Assembly: GCA_028819775.1 (NCBI GenBank)
Contig: JAPPKV010000336.1
Coordinates: 1 to 7,730 of the forward strand
Reading direction: 5' to 3'
Length of the DNA: 7,730 nt
Source: Gammaproteobacteria bacterium
GTDB lineage: Bacteria; Pseudomonadota; Gammaproteobacteria; Pseudomonadales; Azotimanducaceae_A
Shown: positions 1 through 7,730 of the stretch, piece by piece
Layout: every line of letters begins with the position of its first letter
Position numbering within the stretch: the first letter of the stretch is position 1
Program-made: the position numbers and the translations under genes
The notes under the pieces: model-generated
The model's input: only the letters and a program-made list of their open reading frames with translations
Databases searched by the model: none
What the model was told of the DNA's origin: nothing

Positions 1-1083
<1,083 letters not shown>

Positions 1084-1090
1084 CCGGCGA

Positions 1091-3421
1091 TTGTCCCCAA
1101 GAAGGCGCGGGATTGACACCGCTAGTCTATTGCTGGCCGTCGTGGCACCCCTGTCCGTTGGCGAGGAGCTAGCCGAAGTGCTCTGGCAGGAGGGCTCGCA
1201 GGGCGATGTGGGTCTTTACCAATGCCCGGGCCGCTATGTCTCGCCGCCGATGCCGTTTCCCTGGGATTCCGACAGCACGACGTTTCCCTTGGAGGTCATC
1301 GCCACGGAAATGTCCTCGCGGGAGTCCCGCGTCGAAGCCGACGGCGACGTGGAGGTCCGCCAGGGCAACCGGCGTCTCGCCGCCGGCTCAGCGACCCGCG
1401 ACGAAACCTCGTCGAGAGTGTGGGCGAGGCATGACGTACGCTTCGACGAACCGGGCTTGAGCGTGCGTGGGGCCGAGGCAAGTCTGGATTTGGATTCCAA
1501 CCAGGCGATGGTCGAGGACGCGGAGTTCGTGTTGACCGACCTCCAACTGCGAGGACGCGCAACCCGGATCGCGAGGCGAGGCGAGATCGTGGAACTTGAT
1601 TCGGCGACCGTCACCAGTTGCCCGCCCGGCGCTGCCCGGTGGCAGATCCGCGCCCGGTCGATTCGCCTCGATGCGGCTGCCGACACGGCGACCTCCCGTC
1701 ACGCCCGCTTGCAGCTAGGCGGCGTACCCGTGTTCTACTCGCCCTATCTGCGATTTCCCGTGAGCGACCAGCGAAGCAGCGGGCTCCTGGTTCCCGACAT
1801 CTACGAAGGACGGGACGGCATCGACCTGTCGGTGCCCTACTACATCAACCTGGCCCCGAACTACGATGCAACGCTCACCCCGCGTTGGATCGCCAGACGC
1901 GGTCTCGGCGTCGAAGGCGAGATCCGGCATCGGAGCCGGCAGACGGACACGGAACTCGACGCCGCGTTCCTTCCCGGGGACCGGGACTACGATGGCGAGT
2001 TTGCGCGAACCGACGCGGCAAACGCGCAGGGGGGGTTCTCGCCGTCCGATCGGTGGTCCCTCGACATCGAACACCGCGGTCGCTGGGGAGATTTCGCCAC
2101 CGAGGTCGACGTCGCGGCGGTCAGCGACAACGACTACTTCGGCGACTTCGCCCTGGAGGACGGCGTCGCCAGCCGCGTTGCGCTCGAACGCCGTGGCGAG
2201 ATCGGGTACCGGCGCGGGGGACTCGAGGCGCGGCTTCTGGCACAGGGATTCCAGCGCCTGGAATCCGGGCCCCGGTCCTATCGGCGGCTGCCGGAGATCG
2301 GTGTTTCGTATGCGGGCTCGCTCGCCGGTCCGCTCGGCTGGTCGATGGGTGCCGCCTGGGCGTCGTTCGACTCCCCGGCGAGTGCCGCGGTGTCCGGCGA
2401 GCGGTTGCACTTCGATCCCCGAATGCGGCTCGCTCTGAACCGGCCCTGGGGATTCGTCAATCTCTCCGGCGGGGTGCGCCGCACCCGCTACGATCTAGCC
2501 AATGCGCCGGTCGGCATCGATCCGCGGCCACGACGCCAGATCGGCATCGGCGTACTCGATGCGGGCCTGTTCCTCGAGCGCGACGTCTCCTTGTCGTCGG
2601 GACGGGCGACGCAGACTTTGGAACCGCGTCTCTACTATCTCCGCCAGTCCTACGCGGACCAGGACGCCCTGCCGAGATTCGATGCGACGGAATTGACTTT
2701 CTCGTACCGGCAGTTGTTCCGGGACAACCGCTACGCCGGTTTGGACCGGATCGGCGATGCCAACCGACTGTCGATGGGCGTCGCTTCCCGGCTATTGGAC
2801 GCGACGGGTGCCGAAGTGCTCGCGGCCCGTCTTGGCGCGTTGGTCCATTTCGACGTTCCGCAGGTCGGGCTTGGCTTGGCACCCCGGCCGGATCCGGACT
2901 TGGTGGGTGAGTTGGCGGGTCGGCTCGGAGGAGTGCGGATCGTCTCGCGGCTGGCGTGGGATGCCGGTGGCGGCGAACTCGGCGAACTCGGCACCGGACT
3001 GGCCTACCGTCGGGATCCTCGAAGGATCGTCAACATCGCCTACCGGCGCCGGTTTCCCGACATCGACCAAACCGATGTCGCGTTGCACTGGCCGGTGCCG
3101 GGCCTTGGCGATCGGGTCAGCGTCTTCGGGCGATGGAACCATGACTGGCGTCACGGTCAAATAATCGAGTCCTTTGCTGGACTCGCTTACGCGACTTGCT
3201 GCTTGGCGGTGAAGCTGCTGTGGCACCGGACCATGGATGCAGCGCGCAATCTGCCCGGCTCGGCGACGACCCCGGAGTCGGGCTTGATGCTGCAGATCTC
3301 GTTCAAGGGCTTGGGCGGTTTTGGCTCGAAGGTTGATTCTCGGCTGGTTCGTGGCATAAAGGGCTACCGTCCGGGCGGGGATGACGTTGGCGACAACGTT
3401 GCACACAACGGCAAGGGATAG
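1091..3421 (+). CDS. lptD: LPS-assembly outer-membrane protein LptD (OstA/Imp)
   Basis: LptD is the outer-membrane beta-barrel that, plugged by LptE, inserts lipopolysaccharide into the outer leaflet. The frame is open far upstream, but no ATG gives a sensible N-terminus. The TTG at 1091 yields LSPRRRGIDTASLLLAVVAP, a basic n-region plus hydrophobic core typical of a Sec signal peptide, and a 776-residue protein, close to E. coli LptD (784). After the signal come C45 (LYQCPGRY), an LptA-like N-terminal domain (about 65-180) ending in TSCPPG (C177), then the barrel, including the conserved PYYINLAPNYDATLTPR from residue 249. Near the end is a Cys pair (C703-C704, in YATCCLAVKLLWHR). These four cysteines match the set that forms the two interdomain disulfides in E. 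coli LptD. The C-terminus keeps the ISFKGLGGFG and LVRGIKGY pattern. surA follows after 6 bases. Family assignment is firm; the exact start is not. Confidence 0.94.
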   Translation: MSPRRRGIDTASLLLAVVAPLSVGEELAEVLWQEGSQGDVGLYQCPGRYVSPPMPFPWDSDSTTFPLEVIATEMSSRESRVEADGDVEVRQGNRRLAAGSATRDETSSRVWARHDVRFDEPGLSVRGAEASLDLDSNQAMVEDAEFVLTDLQLRGRATRIARRGEIVELDSATVTSCPPGAARWQIRARSIRLDAAADTATSRHARLQLGGVPVFYSPYLRFPVSDQRSSGLLVPDIYEGRDGIDLSVPYYINLAPNYDATLTPRWIARRGLGVEGEIRHRSRQTDTELDAAFLPGDRDYDGEFARTDAANAQGGFSPSDRWSLDIEHRGRWGDFATEVDVAAVSDNDYFGDFALEDGVASRVALERRGEIGYRRGGLEARLLAQGFQRLESGPRSYRRLPEIGVSYAGSLAGPLGWSMGAAWASFDSPASAAVSGERLHFDPRMRLALNRPWGFVNLSGGVRRTRYDLANAPVGIDPRPRRQIGIGVLDAGLFLERDVSLSSGRATQTLEPRLYYLRQSYADQDALPRFDATELTFSYRQLFRDNRYAGLDRIGDANRLSMGVASRLLDATGAEVLAARLGALVHFDVPQVGLGLAPRPDPDLVGELAGRLGGVRIVSRLAWDAGGGELGELGTGLAYRRDPRRIVNIAYRRRFPDIDQTDVALHWPVPGLGDRVSVFGRWNHDWRHGQIIESFAGLAYATCCLAVKLLWHRTMDAARNLPGSATTPESGLMLQISFKGLGGFGSKVDSRLVRGIKGYRPGGDDVGDNVAHNGKG
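2246..2266. repeat. Perfect 9-bp inverted repeat inside lptD
   Basis: The arms GGATTCCAG (2246-2254) and CTGGAATCC (2258-2266) are exact reverse complements separated by CGC. In the lptD frame they encode GFQRLES. No T-run follows, so this is not an intrinsic terminator. It could fold as a hairpin in the lptD mRNA or be chance plus codon choice. Confidence 0.7.
2972..2989 (+). repeat. Tandem 9-bp duplication in lptD
   Basis: GGCGAACTC occurs twice back to back, in frame, encoding Gly-Glu-Leu twice (about residues 628-633) in the barrel region. It looks like a small in-frame duplication, probably in a loop or turn. No functional meaning is evident. Confidence 0.6.
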
Positions 3422-3427
3422 GGAACT

Positions 3428-4774
3428 ATGCAATTCGGATTGACAAGGCGCACCACCGCGACGGCGGCTGCCGTTTGCGTGGCTACGGTTGGGAACCTCG
3501 CCGCCGCGGCCGAGCAGGGGACACTCGACAGCATCGTCGCCGTCGTGAACGACGACGTCGTGCTGATGAGCGAGTACGAGGGTCGCTTGGCGGAGTGGAT
3601 GCCCCGGCTGAACGAGTCGGAGCGGAACAACCCGCTCGTGCTCAGCACATTGCGCGAACAGGTTCTCGACCTCCTCATCGCCGAAAGCATCCAGCTTCAG
3701 GAGGCGGCACTGCGCGGCATCGACGTAGACGACGAAACGCTGACGCGGGCTGTCGCCGAATTCGCCCGTCAGAACAACATGACGCTGGCGGAGTTCATCG
3801 CCGACGTGGCGGCGCAGGGGAACTCCTACCGGGCGCTGCGCGAACGGATTCGCCGCGACATTACGATCGAACGGGTGCAACGCGCGGTCGTCAACCGTCG
3901 GGTTTTTGTCGCCGAGCGCGATGTCGACGAACTGCTCGCATCGCCGTTCTTCGAGGAGGCGATTTCGGACGAGTACCGCCTCGGCCACATACTGTTGGAG
4001 GTCACGCCGGAAATGACCTTGGCGCAGATAGACGAGGTCCGCGAGAGAGCGGACGGTCTGGTTGCCGAACTGCGCCAGGGCGCGGACTTCGCGGCGGCCG
4101 CGATCGAACACTCCTCGGCGCCTACGGCTGCCGCCGGCGGTGACTTGGGCTGGCGCAAGGAGAGCCGTATTCCCAGCCGCTTCTTGGACGTCGTCGGGCT
4201 GGAAATCGGTGCTGTTGCGGAACCGTCTCGGGACGCGTCCGGGTTCCACATCGTCAAGATGATCGACAAGCGAGGCGCATCCCAGCAACGGGCGGAGCAA
4301 ACCCTCGTCCGGCACATCCTTCTTTCCCCGTCCGCTATCCGCTCGGACGAACAGACCCGCCTCGCCATCGAGGAGATTCATAGTCGAATCGTCGCCGGGG
4401 AGGACTTCGCTGAATTGGCGAGAGAGCAATCCGAGGATCCCGGCACGCGGCTTGCCGGCGGGGATCTGGGCTGGACGACGACGGACGGTCTCGATCCCGC
4501 GTTCCAGAGGATGATGAACCTAACGGGAGTAGACGAACTCTCCGAGCCGTTCCAGAGTTCATTCGGATGGCACATACTGGAAGTTCGCGGTCGACGTCTG
4601 CAGGACATCAGCGAAGAGGCGCGGCGCAACTACGCTTACCAGATGCTCGTGGAGAAACGCTTCGACGAACGGCTGGCCGAGTGGTTGACGGAGATCCGCG
4701 ACGAAGCGTTCATCGAGCGTCGGGGAGAATTCTCCGAGCAAAGGACCAACCCGGTCGCGCCGTTCGGCGGCTGA
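3428..4774 (+). CDS. surA: Periplasmic chaperone / peptidyl-prolyl isomerase SurA
   Basis: SurA escorts unfolded outer-membrane proteins, LptD among them, across the periplasm to the BAM complex. The 448-residue product starts with a clear signal peptide (RR at 7-8, an Ala/Val-rich core, cleavage likely near AAAA-EQ, about residue 28). The SurA N-domain follows from DSIVAVVNDDVVLMSEYE to about residue 175. Two parvulin domains come next. The first spans about 182-283 (YRLGHILLEV, GGDLGWRKESRIP, GFHIVKM). The second spans about 293-391 (LVRHILLSPS, GGDLGWTTTDGLDPAF, GWHILEVRGRR). A C-terminal helix with RFDERLAEWLTEIRDEAFIE folds back on the N-domain in the family. Both PPIase repeats look complete. 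It is about 20 residues longer than the E. coli protein (428), partly in an extra tail ending PVAPFGG. AAGGGA nine bases before the ATG is a good ribosome binding site. It follows lptD closely, and rsmA is next after 9 bases. Confidence 0.95.
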   Translation: MQFGLTRRTTATAAAVCVATVGNLAAAAEQGTLDSIVAVVNDDVVLMSEYEGRLAEWMPRLNESERNNPLVLSTLREQVLDLLIAESIQLQEAALRGIDVDDETLTRAVAEFARQNNMTLAEFIADVAAQGNSYRALRERIRRDITIERVQRAVVNRRVFVAERDVDELLASPFFEEAISDEYRLGHILLEVTPEMTLAQIDEVRERADGLVAELRQGADFAAAAIEHSSAPTAAAGGDLGWRKESRIPSRFLDVVGLEIGAVAEPSRDASGFHIVKMIDKRGASQQRAEQTLVRHILLSPSAIRSDEQTRLAIEEIHSRIVAGEDFAELAREQSEDPGTRLAGGDLGWTTTDGLDPAFQRMMNLTGVDELSEPFQSSFGWHILEVRGRRLQDISEEARRNYAYQMLVEKRFDERLAEWLTEIRDEAFIERRGEFSEQRTNPVAPFGG

Positions 4775-4783
4775 CACCGGGAA

Positions 4784-5662
4784 ATGCGGGCCAGGCCACG
4801 AGACGACGGGGGCCGATCAGCGAAGCAGCGGGCGCTCGGCCAGCACTTTCTCACCGATGCATCCGCCATCGAGCGCATATTCGCGGCACTCGATGTCGAC
4901 CCATCGGATCACGTTCTCGAGATCGGACCGGGGGCGGGAGCGCTCACGGCGCGGCTGGTACGCGAGGCCGGGTCAGTCGTCGCCGTGGAAGTCGACCGCG
5001 ACCTTGCGGCATCCCTGCGGGCGCAACTTCCCGATGCCGACATCGTGTGCGCCGACGCACTCGAGGTGGACCTCGGCGGGCTGCTCGGCCGTGCCGGAAA
5101 GCGTCGGCGGCGGGTGGTGGGGAACCTGCCCTATAACATCGCGAGCCCGTTGATCCTTCGACTGTTCGACGACGACGTGGTCGCCGAGGACATGCACTTC
5201 ATGGTGCAGGCCGAAGTGGCGCGACGACTTGCGGCAGCGCCAGGATCCAAGACCTACGGGCGGCTGTCCGTGATCGCGCAATGGCACTGTCACATCGAAT
5301 TGCTCTTCGAGGTGGGGTCCGGGAGCTTCTCGCCGCCGCCGAAGGTTCGTTCGGCCTTCGTGCGGCTCAAGCGGCGACCGCTCTCGGATCGCCTGGACTG
5401 CGAAGGCACCGCGCTGGACCGCGTGGTTCGCATCGCTTTCGGGCAGCGCCGAAAAACGCTGGCCAATGCCTTAAAATCCCTTCCGGTCGATTGGACTGCA
5501 CTGCACATCGACCCCAAGGACAGACCCGAGAACCTGAGCGTTGCCGAGTTCGTTGCCATCGCCAATGGTCTAGCGGTGGTACTCGGCCCGAGGAGTGATG
5601 GCGACAATACGGCATCGGAACTGGATTCGAGTGGGGCCCTTTGCCGCGTTCAAGCAAACTAG
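4784..5662 (+). CDS. rsmA: 16S rRNA (adenine1518-N6/adenine1519-N6)-dimethyltransferase RsmA (KsgA)
   Basis: RsmA uses four SAM molecules to dimethylate two adjacent adenines in the 3'-terminal hairpin of 16S rRNA, a late small-subunit maturation step. The 292-residue protein shows the full set of family motifs: LGQHFLTD (18-25), the SAM-binding EIGPGAGALT (46-55), the acidic VEVD (68-71), the catalytic NLPYN (114-118), FSPPPKVRSA (182-191) and FGQRRKTLANAL (219-230). The ATG at 4784 gives an N-terminus of normal length; the nearest purine-rich stretch (GGGAA) abuts the start, so the ribosome binding site is poor and coupling to surA is likely. The last 20 or so residues, after IANGLAVV, extend beyond the typical end (E. 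coli RsmA is 273) and look unconserved. In enteric and pseudomonad genomes pdxA usually sits between surA and rsmA; here it does not. Confidence 0.95.
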   Translation: MRARPRDDGGRSAKQRALGQHFLTDASAIERIFAALDVDPSDHVLEIGPGAGALTARLVREAGSVVAVEVDRDLAASLRAQLPDADIVCADALEVDLGGLLGRAGKRRRRVVGNLPYNIASPLILRLFDDDVVAEDMHFMVQAEVARRLAAAPGSKTYGRLSVIAQWHCHIELLFEVGSGSFSPPPKVRSAFVRLKRRPLSDRLDCEGTALDRVVRIAFGQRRKTLANALKSLPVDWTALHIDPKDRPENLSVAEFVAIANGLAVVLGPRSDGDNTASELDSSGALCRVQAN

Positions 5663-5690
5663 TGCGAACGTTGCACGACCGAGTTGACCC

Positions 5691-6059
5691 ATGAACGGAT
5701 TTGAAGTCAGCGTCGAGCCACGCTACATCCTTGCCGAATCGGACCCCGCCAAGTCCCGCTACGTGTTTGCCTACACCATTACCATCGCCAACCACGGCCA
5801 GGAAGCCGCCCAACTCCTAAACCGCTATTGGCTGATCACCAATGGAGATGGCAACCGGCAGGAGGTCCGCGGTCCGGGTGTGGTCGGCAATCAACCACGC
5901 ATCGCGCCCGGCGAGGCATTTCGCTACACGAGCGCCTGCATCTTGGAGACCGCGGTGGGTTCCATGGGAGGCCACTACGAGTTCGTGAGCGACAGCGGTG
6001 AACGCTTCGAGGTCCCCATCGCGACGTTCTCGCTGGCCGTCCCAGACGCCGTGCATTGA
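5691..6059 (+). CDS. apaG: ApaG (DUF525) family protein
   Basis: This 122-residue protein has the ApaG fold signature throughout: an FEVSVEPRYI start, strands YVFAYTITIANHG and AAQLLNRYWLIT, the glycine-rich VRGPGVVGNQP (related to a GxGxxG phosphate-binding-like motif), IAPGEAFRYTSACIL, and GSMGGHYEF near the end. E. coli ApaG is 125 residues. It is a cytoplasmic fibronectin-type-III-like beta-sandwich protein with no firmly established biochemical role in bacteria; the name comes from its place before apaH. The spacer after rsmA is 28 bases and holds a short imperfect palindrome around AACGTT but no clear terminator. The ribosome binding site is weak (GAG about 7 bases upstream). Its stop overlaps a possible upstream TTG start for apaH. 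Confidence 0.93.
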   Translation: MNGFEVSVEPRYILAESDPAKSRYVFAYTITIANHGQEAAQLLNRYWLITNGDGNRQEVRGPGVVGNQPRIAPGEAFRYTSACILETAVGSMGGHYEFVSDSGERFEVPIATFSLAVPDAVH

Positions 6060-6097
6060 CGGGCGAGGGTCAACATTCCGCGGGCGACGACCGTCCG

Positions 6098-6910
6098 ATG
6101 CCCGGTGCCACCTACCTCGTGGGCGACATCCAGGGCTGTTTCGAGAGTCTCAAGGCACTGCTCGTCGCAGTCGGCTTTGGCGACGCCGACCGGCTCTGGT
6201 GCGTCGGCGACCTTGTCAACCGGGGTCCGGCCTCTCTTGACGTGTTGCGTTTCGCGCGCGGCTTGGGCGAGCGGTTTGCCTGCGTGCTCGGCAACCACGA
6301 CCTGCACTTTCTCGCCATGGTCTACGGCGGCCACCCGCACCGTGCGACCGATACGATGGAGAGCCTGCTCGATGCACCGGACTGCGCGGACCTGGCGGAC
6401 TGGCTGCGGCATCAGCCCCTTTTCATCGACGGCGGCGACTGGGCCGTCGTGCACGCAGGTATTCCGCACATCTGGACCATGGGGATGGCGCGAGACAATG
6501 CCCGCGAGGTCGAAGCCGTGCTACGGGGACCGGGGCACGCCGGGTTCTTCCAGGCGATGTACGGCAACGAGCCCGCGCTCTGGCGTGACGAACTCGAAGG
6601 CATGGACCGGTATCGCGCCACCGTCAACTACCTGACCAGGATGCGCCTGGTCGATGACGACGGGCGCCTGGAGTTCGGCCACAAAGGCACGCTCGACGAT
6701 CTGCCCGCGGGCTACCAACCCTGGTTCGCGTACCCGACGCAAGTCGCCAGGACGCTCTACTTCGGCCACTGGGCGGCGCTCGATGGCGCAACGGGGCAGG
6801 CTCGGATCATCGGTTTGGATACCGGTTGTGTCTGGGGACGCACCATGACCGCGGTTCGCCTCGAGGACGGGGCAATGTTCAGCGTTGCGGCTGTCGAGGG
6901 CTCCGCATGA
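6098..6910 (+). CDS. apaH: Symmetrical bis(5'-nucleosyl)-tetraphosphatase ApaH (Ap4A hydrolase)
   Basis: ApaH cleaves diadenosine tetraphosphate symmetrically to two ADP in the cytoplasm, limiting Ap4A, a stress-linked dinucleotide that can also cap RNA 5' ends. From the ATG at 6098 it has 270 residues (E. coli 280). The metallophosphatase motifs are in order: GDIQGC (9-14), GDLVNRGP (37-44), GNHDLHFLA (65-73) and VHAGIPHIW (118-126). Late family signatures FGHWAALDG and GLDTGCVWG are also present. Gln12 stands where the generic GDxHG motif has His; this is a recurrent form in ApaH, as I recall it, so activity is expected. The frame is open back to a TTG at 6056 that would overlap the apaG stop (284 residues). 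I prefer 6098 because [10 protein letters not shown] aligns with the usual ATYLIGD start. The stop overlaps the cca start as ATGA. Confidence 0.93.
   Translation: MPGATYLVGDIQGCFESLKALLVAVGFGDADRLWCVGDLVNRGPASLDVLRFARGLGERFACVLGNHDLHFLAMVYGGHPHRATDTMESLLDAPDCADLADWLRHQPLFIDGGDWAVVHAGIPHIWTMGMARDNAREVEAVLRGPGHAGFFQAMYGNEPALWRDELEGMDRYRATVNYLTRMRLVDDDGRLEFGHKGTLDDLPAGYQPWFAYPTQVARTLYFGHWAALDGATGQARIIGLDTGCVWGRTMTAVRLEDGAMFSVAAVEGSA
6896..6900 (+). promoter_or_regulatory. Ribosome binding site of cca
   Basis: GAGGG lies six bases before the ATG at 6907, inside the last codons of apaH. It supports this ATG as the cca start even though it gives about a dozen more N-terminal residues than the E. 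coli protein. Confidence 0.55.
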
Positions 6911-7730
6911 CAGGTGCTTCGTGGGTTGACGTCGGTGGGGGTGCGACGACGTATCTTGTCGGTGGGGCGGTGCGCGACCAGTTGCTGGGCAGAAATCCGA
7001 CCGAGTTCGATTGGGTCGTCGTGGGTTCCACGCCGGAGGAGATGCTTGCGCGTGGCTTCAGCCAGGTAGGTCGCGACTTCCCCGTTTTCCTCGAACCGGA
7101 ATCCGGCCAGCAATACGCCCTTGCGCGCACGGAACATCGAATCGGGCCGGGCCACGCCGACTTCGTGTGTCATGCCGCTCCGGACGTCACCCTGGACGAG
7201 GATCTGGCTCGCCGGGATCTGACGATCAACGCCATGGCCCGGGACAGGGATGGCGCCCTGATCGACCCGAATGACGGCCAGCGGGACATCCGCGGGCGCG
7301 TGCTACGTCACGTGTCGCCGACCTTCGCCGAGGATCCGCTGCGCGTATTCCGGGTCGCGCGGTTCGCGGCCCAACTGCCGGACTTCGACATTGCCGCCGA
7401 CACCTTGGCGCTGATGCGCTCGATGGTCGATGAATTGTCGGCGCTTTCCGGCGAGCGCGTCTTCGATGAGCTCCGAAAGGCCGTCGGTTTGACGCGCCCC
7501 GAACGGTTCTTCGAGACCCTGATCGCCATCGGCGAGCACCACTGGTTCCGCGGCATCGATCTTCAGGCGACGGCGGATCTTCTTGGCTCGGCGGCGTTTG
7601 CGGATACGGCGACGGCCCTCGTCGGCGTGGGCTGGGTCAACGGCGCGGGGGCTGCGGCACGTCTGTATGGGGATCTACGGGCACCGCGTCGGATTCGTCG
7701 GGGCGCGGTTGCGCTGGCGCGCCATGGTGC
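6907..7730 (+). CDS. cca: CCA-adding tRNA nucleotidyltransferase (partial, 3' end missing)
   Basis: Cca adds or repairs the 3'-terminal CCA of tRNAs from CTP and ATP without a template. The frame is open from the ATG at 6907 to the window edge, giving 274 codons. The class II nucleotidyltransferase features are clear: [13 protein letters not shown] (16-28), [14 protein letters not shown] (34-47), [11 protein letters not shown] (54-64), [11 protein letters not shown] (70-80), the ribose-selecting and base-pairing region RRDLTINA (102-109), [15 protein letters not shown] (142-156) and the neck region [10 protein letters not shown] (183-192). The first acidic residue of the catalytic DxD pair is Glu33, with Asp35 as the second. 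E. coli Cca has an HD phosphohydrolase domain after this point; residues 201-274 here show no resemblance to its start and no H..HD pattern, so this is probably the shorter HD-less form, although the end is not visible. The ATGA overlap with apaH implies translational coupling. The ordering CCA enzyme rather than poly(A) polymerase rests on the DWVVVGST and VGRDFPVF signatures. Confidence 0.92.
   Translation, partial: MTGASWVDVGGGATTYLVGGAVRDQLLGRNPTEFDWVVVGSTPEEMLARGFSQVGRDFPVFLEPESGQQYALARTEHRIGPGHADFVCHAAPDVTLDEDLARRDLTINAMARDRDGALIDPNDGQRDIRGRVLRHVSPTFAEDPLRVFRVARFAAQLPDFDIAADTLALMRSMVDELSALSGERVFDELRKAVGLTRPERFFETLIAIGEHHWFRGIDLQATADLLGSAAFADTATALVGVGWVNGAGAAARLYGDLRAPRRIRRGAVALARHG

Noticed and set aside
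1618..2910. A 430-codon plus-strand frame inside lptD
   Set aside because: Extremely Arg/Gly/Ala-rich out-of-frame translation of lptD; no domain or start signal.
3014..3028. Six-base inverted repeat GATCCT / AGGATC in lptD
   Set aside because: Arms are too short to be significant and it lies in ordinary coding sequence.
2792..4429. A 545-codon open frame on the minus strand across the end of lptD and most of surA
   Set aside because: It lies antisense to two genes with unmistakable family motifs, its translation resembles no domain and has the Arg-rich, low-complexity look of GC-rich shadow frames.
3395..5676. AACGTTGCAC occurs at 3395-3404 and 5667-5676, each shortly before a start codon (surA, apaG)
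   Set aside because: Ten-base matches are expected by chance in a window of this size, the spacing to the start codons differs, and one copy is inside lptD coding sequence.

Overview
The window is a densely coding, GC-rich (roughly mid-60s % by eye) stretch of housekeeping genes from a proteobacterium, most likely a gammaproteobacterium. The gene order murU-amgK / lptD-surA-rsmA-apaG-apaH-cca supports this. An outer-membrane LPS transporter, the periplasmic chaperone SurA and the MurU/AmgK cell-wall recycling pair require a Gram-negative envelope, and the lptD-surA-rsmA-apaG-apaH order is the classical gammaproteobacterial cluster. I cannot name a genus; an environmental lineage related to pseudomonad-like groups is an inference only.

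Layout. The left end (1-1083) is on the minus strand: amgK, followed by the first 37 codons of murU, which runs off the window. The two overlap by 13 bases, so they are translationally coupled. From 1091 to the right end everything is on the plus strand: lptD (1091-3421), surA (3428-4774), rsmA (4784-5662), apaG (5691-6059), apaH (6098-6910) and cca (6907 to the window end, incomplete). Spacers are 6, 9, 28 and 38 bases, then a 4-base overlap, so this looks like one operon. There is no non-coding stretch of even 50 bases; the divergent amgK/lptD junction has at most a few bases between the starts.

How the genes work together. LptD is the outer-membrane LPS translocon and SurA is the chaperone that helps assemble it, so the first two plus-strand genes form a functional pair. 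RsmA (16S rRNA dimethylation), ApaG (unknown role), ApaH (Ap4A hydrolysis) and Cca (tRNA 3'-end synthesis) are the RNA and nucleotide-metabolism half. MurU and AmgK on the other strand salvage N-acetylmuramate into UDP-MurNAc, so both sides of the divergent junction serve the cell envelope.

I found no sign of an undescribed system, mobile element, CRISPR array, RNA gene or horizontally acquired island. The points worth a second look are modest: pdxA is missing from its usual place between surA and rsmA; the amgK and lptD starts are packed so tightly that each promoter must lie inside the other gene; lptD has an apparent TTG start; there is a perfect 9-bp inverted repeat inside lptD; and the Cca has Glu in place of the first catalytic Asp and no visible HD-domain sequence.
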